The position numbers were made by a program, and so were the translations under genes. From Streptomyces sp. CB02058 (lineage in GTDB: Bacteria; Actinomycetota; Actinomycetes; Streptomycetales; Streptomycetaceae), in contig NZ_LIPG01000003.1 in NCBI RefSeq assembly GCF_001905505.1, positions 1,302,001-1,366,000 of the forward strand: DNA of 64,000 bases, given 5' to 3'. Positions 42,931 to 50,894 of the stretch are shown in pieces (the stretch's first letter is position 1; each line of letters starts with the position of its first letter). The notes beneath the pieces are model-generated. The model did no database searches. It saw only the letters and a list, made by a program, of their open reading frames with translations, and had not been told where the DNA came from.

Positions 42931-43104
42931 ATGTCCGATTCGGAAGACTTCGACCCGCTGACCCCGCGCGGGGCGAAGAGCGCGGACACGCACGAGCGGA
43001 GGATGCCCCGCGGTGTCGTGATCCGGCTCATCGCCTACCTGGTGGCCGGACATGTCGTCGCGGCCTTCCTCTTCCTTCTCTTCAGCGTGGCCGGCAAGGG
43101 CTGA
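42931..43104 (+). CDS. Small membrane protein, DUF6126-like
   Basis: A 57-residue protein with a charged N-terminal half (SDSEDFDPLTPRGAKSADTH) and one C-terminal membrane helix (VIRLIAYLVAGHVVAAFLFL). ATG 42931 follows AGAGGACC. It sits 66 bp after the XRE-cupin gene and is probably co-transcribed. I recall such proteins as DUF6126 beside XRE-cupin regulators; function unknown. Confidence 0.75.
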   Translation: MSDSEDFDPLTPRGAKSADTHERRMPRGVVIRLIAYLVAGHVVAAFLFLLFSVAGKG

Positions 43105-43116
43105 GGGCCGTCGGCG

Positions 43117-43941
43117 CTACGCGTCCTCGACGAGGCGCTCGCGGAGCTTCTCGCGCGTCTCGGGGCTGATCCCGAGGCCTTCGAGGAGATAGCGGTCGGT
43201 GCCGCCCCAGATCTCCTCGATCGTCGCGAACGCGGCCGCGAGGTAGTCGGAGTGGGCGCCGAAGAGCGGATTGAGCAGCTCCATGACCTCGTCGGACATG
43301 CCGACGGGCGAGGTGTCGCTGCGCCGCACCTTGTAGCGGCGGTGCGCGTCGTTCGACTTGAGGTAGTCGGCCTCGATGGCCTCCCTCTCGACACCGACGG
43401 CCAGCAGGGAGACCGCGACCGACAGCCCTGCCCGGTCCTTGCCCGCGGCACAGTGCATCAGCGCCGGCACGCTGTCCTCCGCCAGCGCGTGCAGCACGCG
43501 GCTGTGTTCGGCGGTGCGGTCCTTGATGATCGAGCGGTACGAGGCGACCATGCGTGCCGTTCCCCTGCCGTCGGCCAGGATCGAACGCAGCTGCTCGATG
43601 TTCCCGTCGCGGACCAGCCGCCAGAACTCCGCGCCGTCGGCGGGGTCGGAGAGCGGAATGCTGACGTTGCGGACACCCGGCAGCTCCACGTCGTGACCGT
43701 CGAGCTTGTGGTCGGCCGCGTTACGGAAGTCGAAGACCGTGTGCAGACCCAGTCCGGAGAGGAAGGCGGCGTCCTCCTCGGTGGCGTTGGCGAGGTGGCC
43801 GCTGCGGAAGAGGCGCCCGTACCGCACCGTGCGGCCGTCCACGGTCGGGAGTCCGCCCACGTCGCGGAAGTTGCGGACACCGGTCAGCTCGACGTCACCC
43901 GACTCGGCGTCGGCCGGCGGGACCTCTGGCAGCTGCGTCAC
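43117..43941 (-). CDS. Tyrosine-protein phosphatase (dual-specificity/lipid-phosphatase-like)
   Basis: A 274-residue phosphatase of the bacterial MptpB/Y_phosphatase3 type. It begins with the GVRNFRDVGGLPTVDGRTVRYGRLFRS block typical of the family. The P-loop HCAAGKDRAG carries the CX5R nucleophile Cys and Arg. GTG 43941 follows AGGAGC. It is convergent with the DUF6126-like gene, only 12 bp away, and divergent from the M23 peptidase. Substrates may be phosphotyrosine proteins or phosphoinositides. Confidence 0.92.
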   Translation of the reverse strand: MTQLPEVPPADAESGDVELTGVRNFRDVGGLPTVDGRTVRYGRLFRSGHLANATEEDAAFLSGLGLHTVFDFRNAADHKLDGHDVELPGVRNVSIPLSDPADGAEFWRLVRDGNIEQLRSILADGRGTARMVASYRSIIKDRTAEHSRVLHALAEDSVPALMHCAAGKDRAGLSVAVSLLAVGVEREAIEADYLKSNDAHRRYKVRRSDTSPVGMSDEVMELLNPLFGAHSDYLAAAFATIEEIWGGTDRYLLEGLGISPETREKLRERLVEDA

Positions 43942-44317
43942 AAGGGCTCCTGGGGTGTCTGGCGTCGGCGCCGCTCGCCGACGGGGGCACGCCCGCGACG
44001 ATACGACATGGCTGCATCGGGCAATCGTCTCGGGCATGACTCCACTCGCACCGTTTCGCACTTAAAAGCAGTGACATGTCCGTATTGGTGTATTTAACAG
44101 AACATGCCCCGCTTGTACGGGAGATGGGGGGAGCTGGGTGAGCGGGATCATATCCGTGACGGTGTGTGGCGGAGTCGCCGGTGGGTATTCCTGACGCCGC
44201 CCGGAAAGCCAAGATCCGTAATCCACGGAGTGTGACCGGAATTCTTCGAGTGAATTGAAGCCCTGATTCCGGTACGCAATCCGCGGCTTGTTCCCGGCGT
44301 CCCCGCTCGCTTACGGT
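43942..44317. other. Divergent promoter region and long leader of the M23 peptidase gene
   Basis: Contains an AT-richer stretch near 44060-44105 that probably holds the promoter for the phosphatase gene, and upstream leader sequence for the peptidase gene. No credible protein-coding frame is seen. Confidence 0.4.
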
Positions 44318-44510
44318 CACGGTCAATCCGGACGGAACGCCTAATCCTGCCGCCGTCCGGAATCCGCACCGACCTACGTGTGGCAGGAGCGGGGGAACCA
44401 GGTAAGCCGCCGTCCGGAGCGATCCGGAACGGCTCGGGGTCAAGACGCGCACAGCGCGGCCGGGCATCTCCAGTCCGAACCCGACAGCTCACCTCGCAGG
44501 CGCCGGAGAG
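44318..44510 (+). promoter_or_regulatory. Probable cyclic-di-AMP (ydaO/yuaA) riboswitch
   Basis: A structured leader directly ahead of a LysM/M23 peptidase, a known position of this riboswitch class in Streptomyces. Diagnostic segments are GGTCAATCCGGACGGAACGC, CCTAATCCTGCC, the conserved GGCAGGAGCGGGGGAACCA at 44382-44400, and the terminal ACCCGACAGCTCACCTCGCA run into GCGCCGGAGAGG. The last segment contains the ribosome binding site, suggesting ligand control of translation or of a nearby terminator. Boundaries are approximate. Confidence 0.8.
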
Positions 44511-44519
44511 GAATGCCAC

Positions 44520-45428
44520 ATGCCCGCAAAGGGTAAGCACCGCCGTACCAGGACCGGCCCGATCTCGCGCGGCATCCTCGCCGCGGGGACCGGCGGCGCC
44601 GTTCTCGCCCTCCCGCTCATCGGCGCCACCGGCGCCAACGCCGCGGAGCAGGCCGCACCGGCCGCCAAGCCCGCCGCCCAGAGCGCGCCCGCCGCGGCGG
44701 CGAAGAGCACCCCCAGGACCTACTCCGTCGTCGCCGGCGACTATCTGGCGAAGATCGCCGCGAAGAAGCACATCAAGGGCGGCTGGCAGAAGCTGTACAA
44801 GGACAACCGCGAGGTCGTCGGCGAGAACCCGAGCCTGATCCTCCCGGGCATGAAGCTGACCCTCGGCGCCAAGGCCTCCGCCGCCGAGGCCACCCCCTCG
44901 AAGGCCTCCGCCCCCGCGGAGAAGCCGGCCGAGAAGCCCGCCGAGAAGACCGCGGCCCCGGCCGCCGAGAAGACCGCGACCACGGCCTCCTCCGACTCCG
45001 GCGCCTCCGAGAGCACCAGCTCCGGCTACGCCGCCCCGGTCGAGAACCCCAACGTCACCACCCAGTACCGGGCCTCGGGCGCCAGCTGGTCCAGCGGCTA
45101 CCACACCGGCTCCGACTTCCAGGCCGCCTCCGGCACCAGCGTCCGGTCCATCGGCCCGGGCACCGTGGTGTCGGCCGGCTGGAGCGGTTCGTACGGCAAC
45201 GAGGTCGTCATCCAGCACAGCGACGGCATGTACTCCCAGTACGCGCACCTGTCCTCGCTCGAGGTCTCGGCCGGCCAGACCGTCACCGGCGGCCAGCAGA
45301 TCGGCCTCTCCGGCTCCACCGGCAACTCCACCGGCCCGCACCTCCACTTCGAGGTCCGCACCGGCCCGAGCTACGGCTCCGACGTCGACCCGATCGCCTA
45401 CCTGCGTTCGCACGGCGTCTCCATCTGA
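44520..45428 (+). CDS. Secreted LysM-domain M23 metallopeptidase
   Basis: Cell-wall hydrolase of 302 residues. A basic N-terminus and hydrophobic core ending ANAAEQA form a signal peptide. A LysM domain (YSVVAGDYLAKIAAKKH to LILPGMKLTLG) binds peptidoglycan; an Ala/Pro/Lys/Glu-rich linker with repeated EKPAEK follows; the C-terminal peptidase domain has zinc motifs in YHTGSDFQA and HLHFEVRTG, with the MYSQYAHLSS loop. Likely a peptidoglycan endopeptidase controlled by the upstream c-di-AMP riboswitch, linking wall turnover to osmotic or germination signals. Confidence 0.94.
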   Translation: MPAKGKHRRTRTGPISRGILAAGTGGAVLALPLIGATGANAAEQAAPAAKPAAQSAPAAAAKSTPRTYSVVAGDYLAKIAAKKHIKGGWQKLYKDNREVVGENPSLILPGMKLTLGAKASAAEATPSKASAPAEKPAEKPAEKTAAPAAEKTATTASSDSGASESTSSGYAAPVENPNVTTQYRASGASWSSGYHTGSDFQAASGTSVRSIGPGTVVSAGWSGSYGNEVVIQHSDGMYSQYAHLSSLEVSAGQTVTGGQQIGLSGSTGNSTGPHLHFEVRTGPSYGSDVDPIAYLRSHGVSI

Positions 45429-45450
45429 GACACGGCACCTGACGGTGCGG

Positions 45451-45484
45451 AGAGGGGCGGTGCGCCGAGGCGCACCGCCCCTCT
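45451..45484 (+). terminator. Rho-independent terminator after the M23 peptidase gene
   Basis: A 15-bp perfect stem (AGAGGGGCGGTGCGC and its complement), loop CGAG, followed by the T-rich tract TCTTATT. Confidence 0.88.
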
Positions 45485-45590
45485 TCTTATTCCGGCTTTA
45501 CCAAAAACTGACCGGGTGGTCTTTATCACCACCCGTCAACCCCTTATTACGGTCGCGTAGGTCACATTCGAAGGTGCAGGATAAGCCGTT

Positions 45591-46418
45591 GTGGCAGACG
45601 ATTCGAGAAACAAACAGCACGGCATCATCGGGTCGTACGCAGCGATTGGCGACAGCTTCACCGAGGGTGTCGGAGACCCCGGCCCGGACGGAACGCTCCT
45701 CGGCTGGGCCGACCGCTTCGCGGTCCTCCTCGCGGACCAGCTCCCGGTACCGGACGCGGCGGTCGGTCCTGTGGACGACCCGCACGGGAACTTCCGGTAC
45801 GCCAATCTCGCCGTACGCGGACGTCTCCTCGACCAGATAGTCGAGGAGCAGGTCCCCCGCGCCAAGGAGCTGGCACCTGATCTGGTGAGCTTCTGCGCGG
45901 GCGGCAACGACATCCTCCGTCCGGGCTCCGACCCGGACGACGTGGCGGAGCGCTTCGAGCGTGCCGTCGCCGAGCTGACCGGGTCCGTCGGCACGGTGAT
46001 GGTCACCACCGGCTTCGACACCCGCGGCATCCCGGTGCTCAAGCACCTGCGGGGCAAGATCGCCATGTACACCGCCCATGTCCGGTCCATCGCCGACCGC
46101 TACGACTGCCCGGTCCTCGACCTGTGGTCCCTGCGGTCCGTGCAGGACCGGCGCGCCTGGGACAACGACCGGCTGCACCTCTCGCCCGAGGGACACACCC
46201 GGGTCGCGCTGCGCGCCGCCCAGGTCCTCGGTCTTGACGTGCCGGCCGACCCGGACCAGGCGTGGCCCCCGCAGGCCCACCGCGGGACCCTGGAGGTGCG
46301 GCGCGACGACGTCCAGTGGGCGCGCGAGTATCTCGTGCCCTGGATCGGCCGGCGGCTGCGCGGCGAGTCGTCGGGGGACCACGTCGAGGCCAAGCGCCCC
46401 GACCTGCTGCCGCTCTGA
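45591..46418 (+). CDS. SGNH/GDSL hydrolase
   Basis: Esterase/lipase-like enzyme of 275 residues without an obvious signal peptide. Block I GDSFTEGVGD has the catalytic Ser, block III GGNDIL is the oxyanion Asn, and block V DRLHLSPEGH has the Asp/His pair. GTG 45591. It has its own transcription unit after a strong terminator and is convergent with the STM4011 operon, only 4 bp from it. Natural ester substrate unknown. Confidence 0.92.
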   Translation: MADDSRNKQHGIIGSYAAIGDSFTEGVGDPGPDGTLLGWADRFAVLLADQLPVPDAAVGPVDDPHGNFRYANLAVRGRLLDQIVEEQVPRAKELAPDLVSFCAGGNDILRPGSDPDDVAERFERAVAELTGSVGTVMVTTGFDTRGIPVLKHLRGKIAMYTAHVRSIADRYDCPVLDLWSLRSVQDRRAWDNDRLHLSPEGHTRVALRAAQVLGLDVPADPDQAWPPQAHRGTLEVRRDDVQWAREYLVPWIGRRLRGESSGDHVEAKRPDLLPL

Positions 46419-46422
46419 CCCG

Positions 46423-47409
46423 TCAGCGGCTGACGACCGGGAGCAGGCGCCGGACCCTGTCCGGAGCCACGGGCCCGTCCGGGGCGGATGTCCGCGACGG
46501 ACGGGCGGGCGGCCCGGCCACGTCCACGCCGGCCCGGACGCGCGTCGGGCCGGCGGGCATCCGTACCGGAGCGGCGGGTATCCGTTCCAGCACGCCGCCC
46601 GCGAAGACGTCGTACAGCGGCAGCGTCTCCAGGTGCACATAGCCGATGTGGCAGTCGCAGACATCGAGCGGGCAGCCCCGCGGGCCCAGCGCGTCCCGGA
46701 AGCTGCCGTCGTACAGATTGCCCAGCTCCGCGCGGACGAAGTGGCAGCGGCGCACCGTTCCGTCCCCGTCCACCGAGATCACCGACTCGCCCGTCCGGCA
46801 GGGCAGTCCGGCCGAGCGGTGCGGAAACCGGCTGAGGGGGAACAGCGGGTCCAGCGCCGTCCAGCGGTCGGCCTCCTCGTCCGTGTAGGTGTGTCCCTCC
46901 GCGGCGTTGACCCAGAGATAGACCTCGGACGGCAGCGCCGAGCGCAGCCGCCTCGCCTCCTCCAGGTGCTCGTCGATACCGACCACCCCGACGCTGTAGC
47001 GGACCCCGAGAGCGGTCAGCTCCCGGCACCGGCCGAGGAACCGCTCGTACGGTGTCTGGCCCGGGTGGTACGTGCACCACAGGGCGACCTTGTCGCGGTC
47101 GGCAGCCGCCAGCCAGCCCGTACGGCCGCTGAGATTGGTCTGGATCGCCACCCGGCGGACGTGCGGCAGCCGCGACAGGTCGACGAGCGCACGCCGGTAC
47201 CAGGACCGCACCAGGCCCTCTCCCCACGGCGTGAACAGCACCGAGAGACCGTCACCCGTCCGACCCGCTGCCCAGGCGGTGAACCGCTCCAGGGCCGCAC
47301 GGTCGGTCCGCAGCTGCTCGACGCTGTCCCGCCGCTTGGCGAACGGGCAGTAGGGGCAGTCGTAGTCGCACGAGGCCAGCGGGCCCCGGTAGAGAATCGT
47401 CAGGTCCAT
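46423..47409 (-). CDS. STM4011 family radical SAM protein
   Basis: Last gene of the six-gene STM401x operon; 328 residues. The radical SAM cluster motif is C14, C18, C21 (SCDYDCPYC). After the TIM-barrel core, a C-terminal Cys-rich stretch (CHFVRAELGN, then CPLDVCDCHIGYVH) suggests an auxiliary iron-sulphur cluster, as in peptide-modifying enzymes. The final ~50 residues are a Pro/Arg-rich tail. ATG 47409 follows GGGGAG and is 14 nt from the STM4012 stop. Substrate unknown; modification of a peptide or partner protein is the leading guess. Confidence 0.9.
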   Translation of the reverse strand: MDLTILYRGPLASCDYDCPYCPFAKRRDSVEQLRTDRAALERFTAWAAGRTGDGLSVLFTPWGEGLVRSWYRRALVDLSRLPHVRRVAIQTNLSGRTGWLAAADRDKVALWCTYHPGQTPYERFLGRCRELTALGVRYSVGVVGIDEHLEEARRLRSALPSEVYLWVNAAEGHTYTDEEADRWTALDPLFPLSRFPHRSAGLPCRTGESVISVDGDGTVRRCHFVRAELGNLYDGSFRDALGPRGCPLDVCDCHIGYVHLETLPLYDVFAGGVLERIPAAPVRMPAGPTRVRAGVDVAGPPARPSRTSAPDGPVAPDRVRRLLPVVSR

Positions 47410-47423
47410 GCTCCCCGCCCTGC

Positions 47424-48803
47424 TCACTTCGCCTCGTACGCGGCCATCGCGGCCCGCACCTCGGGGGAGAACAGCTCCGGGCCCAGCGCGTCGGAGTGGG
47501 CGAGGCCCTCGGGGGAGAGGCGCAGCAGCTCCGGGCGCGCCTCCTCGTCCAGCCAGCCGCGCGCGGTGAAGAGAGCCAGCTCGGCGGGGAAGTCGTCGTA
47601 CGGATCCGTGCCGAAACGCTCGCGGTACTCGGCGGGCCGCATGCCCTGCGCCTGGAGGAGCGACTGGAGGAGGTGGCGCCTGCGGGCCTCGCCGCCGTCG
47701 ACGTACCGGCCTACCTCCGCCCGGGAGAAGTCGTCGGTGGTGGTGAAGCCGTCGATGATGCCCCGGATCTCCCGCATCTCCACCGCGTAGTCGAAGGAGT
47801 AGTGCAGCGAGGAGGTGTACGAGCGGGCGCCGCAGCCGAGCCCGATCATGCCGTCCGTCTGGCAGGCGTAGTCGTCGGGGCCCGCCTGCGGGGCGTCCGC
47901 ACGGCGGAACATCCGCATCGACACCTGCTCGTACCCCTGGGCCAGGAGATGGTCCCGGCCCGCGCGGTACAGCCGCAGCCGCTGCTCGTCCCACGTGGCG
48001 TCGGGGTCTTCCGGCCCGTCCGCCCCGGTGCCCAGCCGCCCGAGTCCGGTCAGCGGGCGTACGTAGAGCGGGTAGAGATACAGCTCCTCCGGACGCCAGG
48101 CCAGGGCGGCGTCCAGCGAGGTGCGCCAGCTCGCCTCCGTCTGGCCCTCGATGCCGTAGATCAGATCGATGTTGAGCACCGGGATGCGGGCGTCGCGTAT
48201 CCGGCCGAGTGCCGCCTCGACCTCGGACCTGTGCTGCGGGCGGACCGCGGCGCGGGCCTCGGCGTCGACGAAGCTCTGCACGCCGATGCTGATACGGGTG
48301 GTGCCCCGGTCGGCCAGCACGGACAGCCGGTCCGCCGTCGCCGTCGACGGCGAGGTCTCGACGGAGAGCGGCACCGAACGCAGGTCGGCCCCCATCCGCT
48401 TCTCCGCGATGTCGCAGAGGCGCTCCAGCTCGCCGGCGGTGAGGAAGGTGGGGGTGCCACCGCCGAACGCGGCGGCGGCGAACCGGACCGGCTCACCGTC
48501 GCCCAAGGCGTCCCGGACGGCGGTGGCCTGCCGGTCGAGGGCGTCGAGATAGCGCGTCGTCAGCTCGTCCGGGGCACCGATCCGGGTGAACAGATTGCAG
48601 AAGCCGCAGCGGATCTCGCAGAACGGTATGTGGAGATAGAGGGAGAGCGCGTCCTTGCGTTCCGCCGCCCAGAGCTCGCTCAGCAACGGCCTGCCCGCCG
48701 GGTGCCCGTCGAGCGGGCGGTAGGCGGTCTTGTGCGGGTAGGCGTAGACGTAACTGCGATACGGGCCGGTGCTGTTCGCGGTCGAGTGTGCGGTGGCGGT
48801 CAT
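47424..48803 (-). CDS. STM4012 family radical SAM protein (HemN-like)
   Basis: A 459-residue radical SAM enzyme. The cluster motif is C62, C66, C69 (FCEIRCGFC), preceded by LSLYLHIP and followed by FGGGTPTFL, which gives it a HemN/HemW-like core. The C-terminal half carries an extra domain (EEARPELLRLSPEGLAHSD) typical of HemW-type proteins. ATG 48803 overlaps the end of STM4013 by 4 nt. It is unlikely to be a coproporphyrinogen oxidase because it travels with STM4011-4015. Reaction unknown. Confidence 0.9.
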   Translation of the reverse strand: MTATAHSTANSTGPYRSYVYAYPHKTAYRPLDGHPAGRPLLSELWAAERKDALSLYLHIPFCEIRCGFCNLFTRIGAPDELTTRYLDALDRQATAVRDALGDGEPVRFAAAAFGGGTPTFLTAGELERLCDIAEKRMGADLRSVPLSVETSPSTATADRLSVLADRGTTRISIGVQSFVDAEARAAVRPQHRSEVEAALGRIRDARIPVLNIDLIYGIEGQTEASWRTSLDAALAWRPEELYLYPLYVRPLTGLGRLGTGADGPEDPDATWDEQRLRLYRAGRDHLLAQGYEQVSMRMFRRADAPQAGPDDYACQTDGMIGLGCGARSYTSSLHYSFDYAVEMREIRGIIDGFTTTDDFSRAEVGRYVDGGEARRRHLLQSLLQAQGMRPAEYRERFGTDPYDDFPAELALFTARGWLDEEARPELLRLSPEGLAHSDALGPELFSPEVRAAMAAYEAK

Positions 48804-49738
48804 CGGGTGGCCCCCGGTTCGAGGAAGAAGTGGGCGTAGGGCACGGTCCACACGGCCTCGTGTCCGAGCCGGTGACCGGTGTATCCGTCGTCGCCGTAGG
48901 CCGTGCCGTGATCGGAGCAGACGATGGCGAAGCACCTGCGGCGGCTGCTCGCGGCGGTGAAGAGGCGCCCGATGTGCCGGTCCACGTACTCCAGGGCGGC
49001 GGCGTGGGTGGCCCGGGAGTCACCGGCGCCGGCGTCGGCGCCGGGCGTGTGGAACCAGTTGGGCTGGTGCAGCGCCGACACATTGACGAAGAGGAACAGC
49101 TTCTGGTCGCGGGGGAGTCCCGCCACGACCCGCTCGGCGCACGCGACCTGGTCCTCGAAGGACGTCGGCGAGGCGACGCCGAACCCGGGCTCCCAGTGGC
49201 TCTCCTGGAACATGCCGGGCAGCACCGAGCCGAGCGGCGGGCGGCGGTTGAAGAAGCCGACACCACCGACGCACACCGTGCGATAGCCGACCTCGGCCAG
49301 GCCCGAGAGGATGTCGGGCGTGTCGTGGACGAAGGTGTGCTCGGCGGTGGACTCGCTTCCGGCGAAACGCGCGGCGAACAGCCTCGGGTGAGGGCCCGGC
49401 GCGGCGGGCGTCGGCAGGAAGCCGGCGAATATCGCCTGGTGGGAGGCGTAGGTGAAGCTGCCGGGCGCATGCCTCTTCTCCCAGACGCCGCCGGGCAGAT
49501 GCCGGACCAGATTCGGGATGCGCCCGGCCGCGGCCAGCTCCTCGGCGACGTCGAACCTCAGGGTGTCCAGGGTGACGAGCAGAAGGTCGTGACTGCCCAC
49601 GACCGCGTTCATGTCTGGGTCGGTCGTCGTGCCCGGGCCCGTCGCTCCCGGGCCGGTTGTCGTGCCCGGGTCCGTGGGCACGGCGGGGGCAGCGGTCCGC
49701 GCATCACGGGCCGGTGTTTCAGCGGGTGTCGGTGACAC
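48800..49738 (-). CDS. STM4013/SEN3800 family hydrolase (alkaline phosphatase superfamily)
   Basis: A 312-residue predicted metal-dependent hydrolase. A variable N-terminal ~60 residues is rich in Thr/Gly/Pro (TTTGPGATGPGTTTD). The catalytic fold starts at LLLVTLDTLRFDV, supplying metal Asp and a Thr position, and ends with CSDHGTAYGDDG plus GHRLGHEAV, the second metal site. Sulfatase, phosphodiesterase or phosphatase chemistry are all possible. GTG 49738 is chosen because GAGGAA precedes it by 5 nt, within a triplicated repeat. Its start lies inside the end of STM4014. Confidence 0.88.
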   Translation of the reverse strand: MSPTPAETPARDARTAAPAVPTDPGTTTGPGATGPGTTTDPDMNAVVGSHDLLLVTLDTLRFDVAEELAAAGRIPNLVRHLPGGVWEKRHAPGSFTYASHQAIFAGFLPTPAAPGPHPRLFAARFAGSESTAEHTFVHDTPDILSGLAEVGYRTVCVGGVGFFNRRPPLGSVLPGMFQESHWEPGFGVASPTSFEDQVACAERVVAGLPRDQKLFLFVNVSALHQPNWFHTPGADAGAGDSRATHAAALEYVDRHIGRLFTAASSRRRCFAIVCSDHGTAYGDDGYTGHRLGHEAVWTVPYAHFFLEPGATR

Positions 49739-50894
49739 GGTCGTTCCTCGCTCGGTCGTTCCTTGCTCGGTCGTTCCTTGTTCGGTCCAGTAGGGAGGCG
49801 ATCTGCGCGCCATAGGTGTCCAGGCCCTCCGCGCCGCTGCCCGGCAGGCCCGTCAGGCGCGGCAGGAGGTCGCCGAAGGCATTGGCCTCGCCGACCGCGA
49901 AGCGGCGCCAGCCGGTCGCGGGCAGCAGATCGACGCCCACGCACAGCGTGTCCGGGAAGCACGCCGCCGCCTCCTCGCACACGGCCAGTGCGGCGCGCCA
50001 ACTGCCTCCCGCGTCCTCCACGGCGGCCCGCACCTGGTCCAGGTCACCGCGGGTCCCGCCGAGATGCAGATTGGTCATCGGGGAGCGGCTGGTCCGCACG
50101 ACGGCGTGCGTCGCCCGGCCGGCCACCACCACGACCCGGAGGTCGGCGACCCGACCGCCCTGGGACGCCTTCGGCAGCCAGCGTTCGATGTGCAGCCCGT
50201 CCGGGGCCAGGGCGTCGACGAGGGCCCCCACCTCGTGCTCCGACGTGAGGCGGCACACCCGCAGCGAGTTGAAGAGCCTGCCCTCCTCGTCACGCTCGAC
50301 GGAGGTGGACGCCCGCAGCCTGCCGGGCCCGGCCGTCTCCAGGGCCACCACCCCCGAGGCGGAGGAGCCGTGCGCGGGCTTCAGGAACACCCTTGGCATG
50401 CGGTGATCCGCCATCAGCCGGCGCACATCCGCCCAGCCCCGCACGGGGGCCGCGTCGGGCCCGGACGTGGGGGAGTCCGGCACCGGGACCCCCGCAGCGT
50501 CCAGTACGCCGTGGCAGAGCCGCTTGTCGAACAGCACCTCGATGTCCCGGGGGCCGTCCAGCAGCACGGCCCCCGCCGTCGTGGCAGCCCGGGCGATGTC
50601 CCGTACGGCCGAGGTGAAGCGGGCGTACCAGAGGGCCGAACCCTCCACCCTCGTGGGGTCGTCGGCCCCGCGCAGCAGGCGGTCCACCTCGGCGTCCTCA
50701 CCGGGCGACTCGATGCGCACCGTCTCGCCCGGCAGGAAGGACGGCCCGCCGCGCAGTACCTCCAGCCACGGCACCACGCGCGCGGCCGGCAGCCCCGCCG
50801 CCCGTACGGCCTCCTGGAAGAGGCCGACCCGGCGGTTGGAGGGGATGCCGACCACCGCGAGCCGCGGCGTCGCGCTACTCGCTGACGGCGACAT
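49719..50894 (-). CDS. STM4014 family protein, ATP-grasp-like
   Basis: A 391-residue protein with an ATP-grasp-type C-terminal half: RVFLKPAHGSSASGVVALE resembles the ATP-binding strand pair, and CVGVDLLPATGWRRFAVGEANAFGDLLP resembles the D...E-x-N metal-binding end. Such enzymes ligate a carboxylate to an amine or thiol, often on peptides. The C-terminus carries an RNDRA repeat caused by a 15-bp tandem repeat. ATG 50894 overlaps the end of the STM4015 gene by 20 nt; its ribosome binding site is weak. Confidence 0.85.
   Translation of the reverse strand: MSPSASSATPRLAVVGIPSNRRVGLFQEAVRAAGLPAARVVPWLEVLRGGPSFLPGETVRIESPGEDAEVDRLLRGADDPTRVEGSALWYARFTSAVRDIARAATTAGAVLLDGPRDIEVLFDKRLCHGVLDAAGVPVPDSPTSGPDAAPVRGWADVRRLMADHRMPRVFLKPAHGSSASGVVALETAGPGRLRASTSVERDEEGRLFNSLRVCRLTSEHEVGALVDALAPDGLHIERWLPKASQGGRVADLRVVVVAGRATHAVVRTSRSPMTNLHLGGTRGDLDQVRAAVEDAGGSWRAALAVCEEAAACFPDTLCVGVDLLPATGWRRFAVGEANAFGDLLPRLTGLPGSGAEGLDTYGAQIASLLDRTRNDRARNDRARNDRVTDTR
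49739..49783 (-). repeat. Three 15-bp tandem repeats bearing ribosome binding sites
   Basis: On the minus strand the units read GAACAAGGAACGACC, GAGCAAGGAACGACC and GAGCGAGGAACGACC. They encode the (R)NDRA repeats at the end of STM4014, and each contains an AGGAA core. Only the last unit is correctly spaced from GTG 49738 of STM4013. Copy-number change would lengthen the STM4014 tail without a frameshift. Confidence 0.85.

Noticed and set aside
43895..44467. 190-codon minus-strand frame over the peptidase leader
   Set aside because: It overlaps the phosphatase start and the riboswitch; the DNA pattern here is structured RNA, not coding.
46078..47790. 570-codon plus-strand frame after the GDSL gene
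   Set aside because: Antisense to the STM4011 and STM4012 radical SAM genes, whose cluster motifs are unambiguous.
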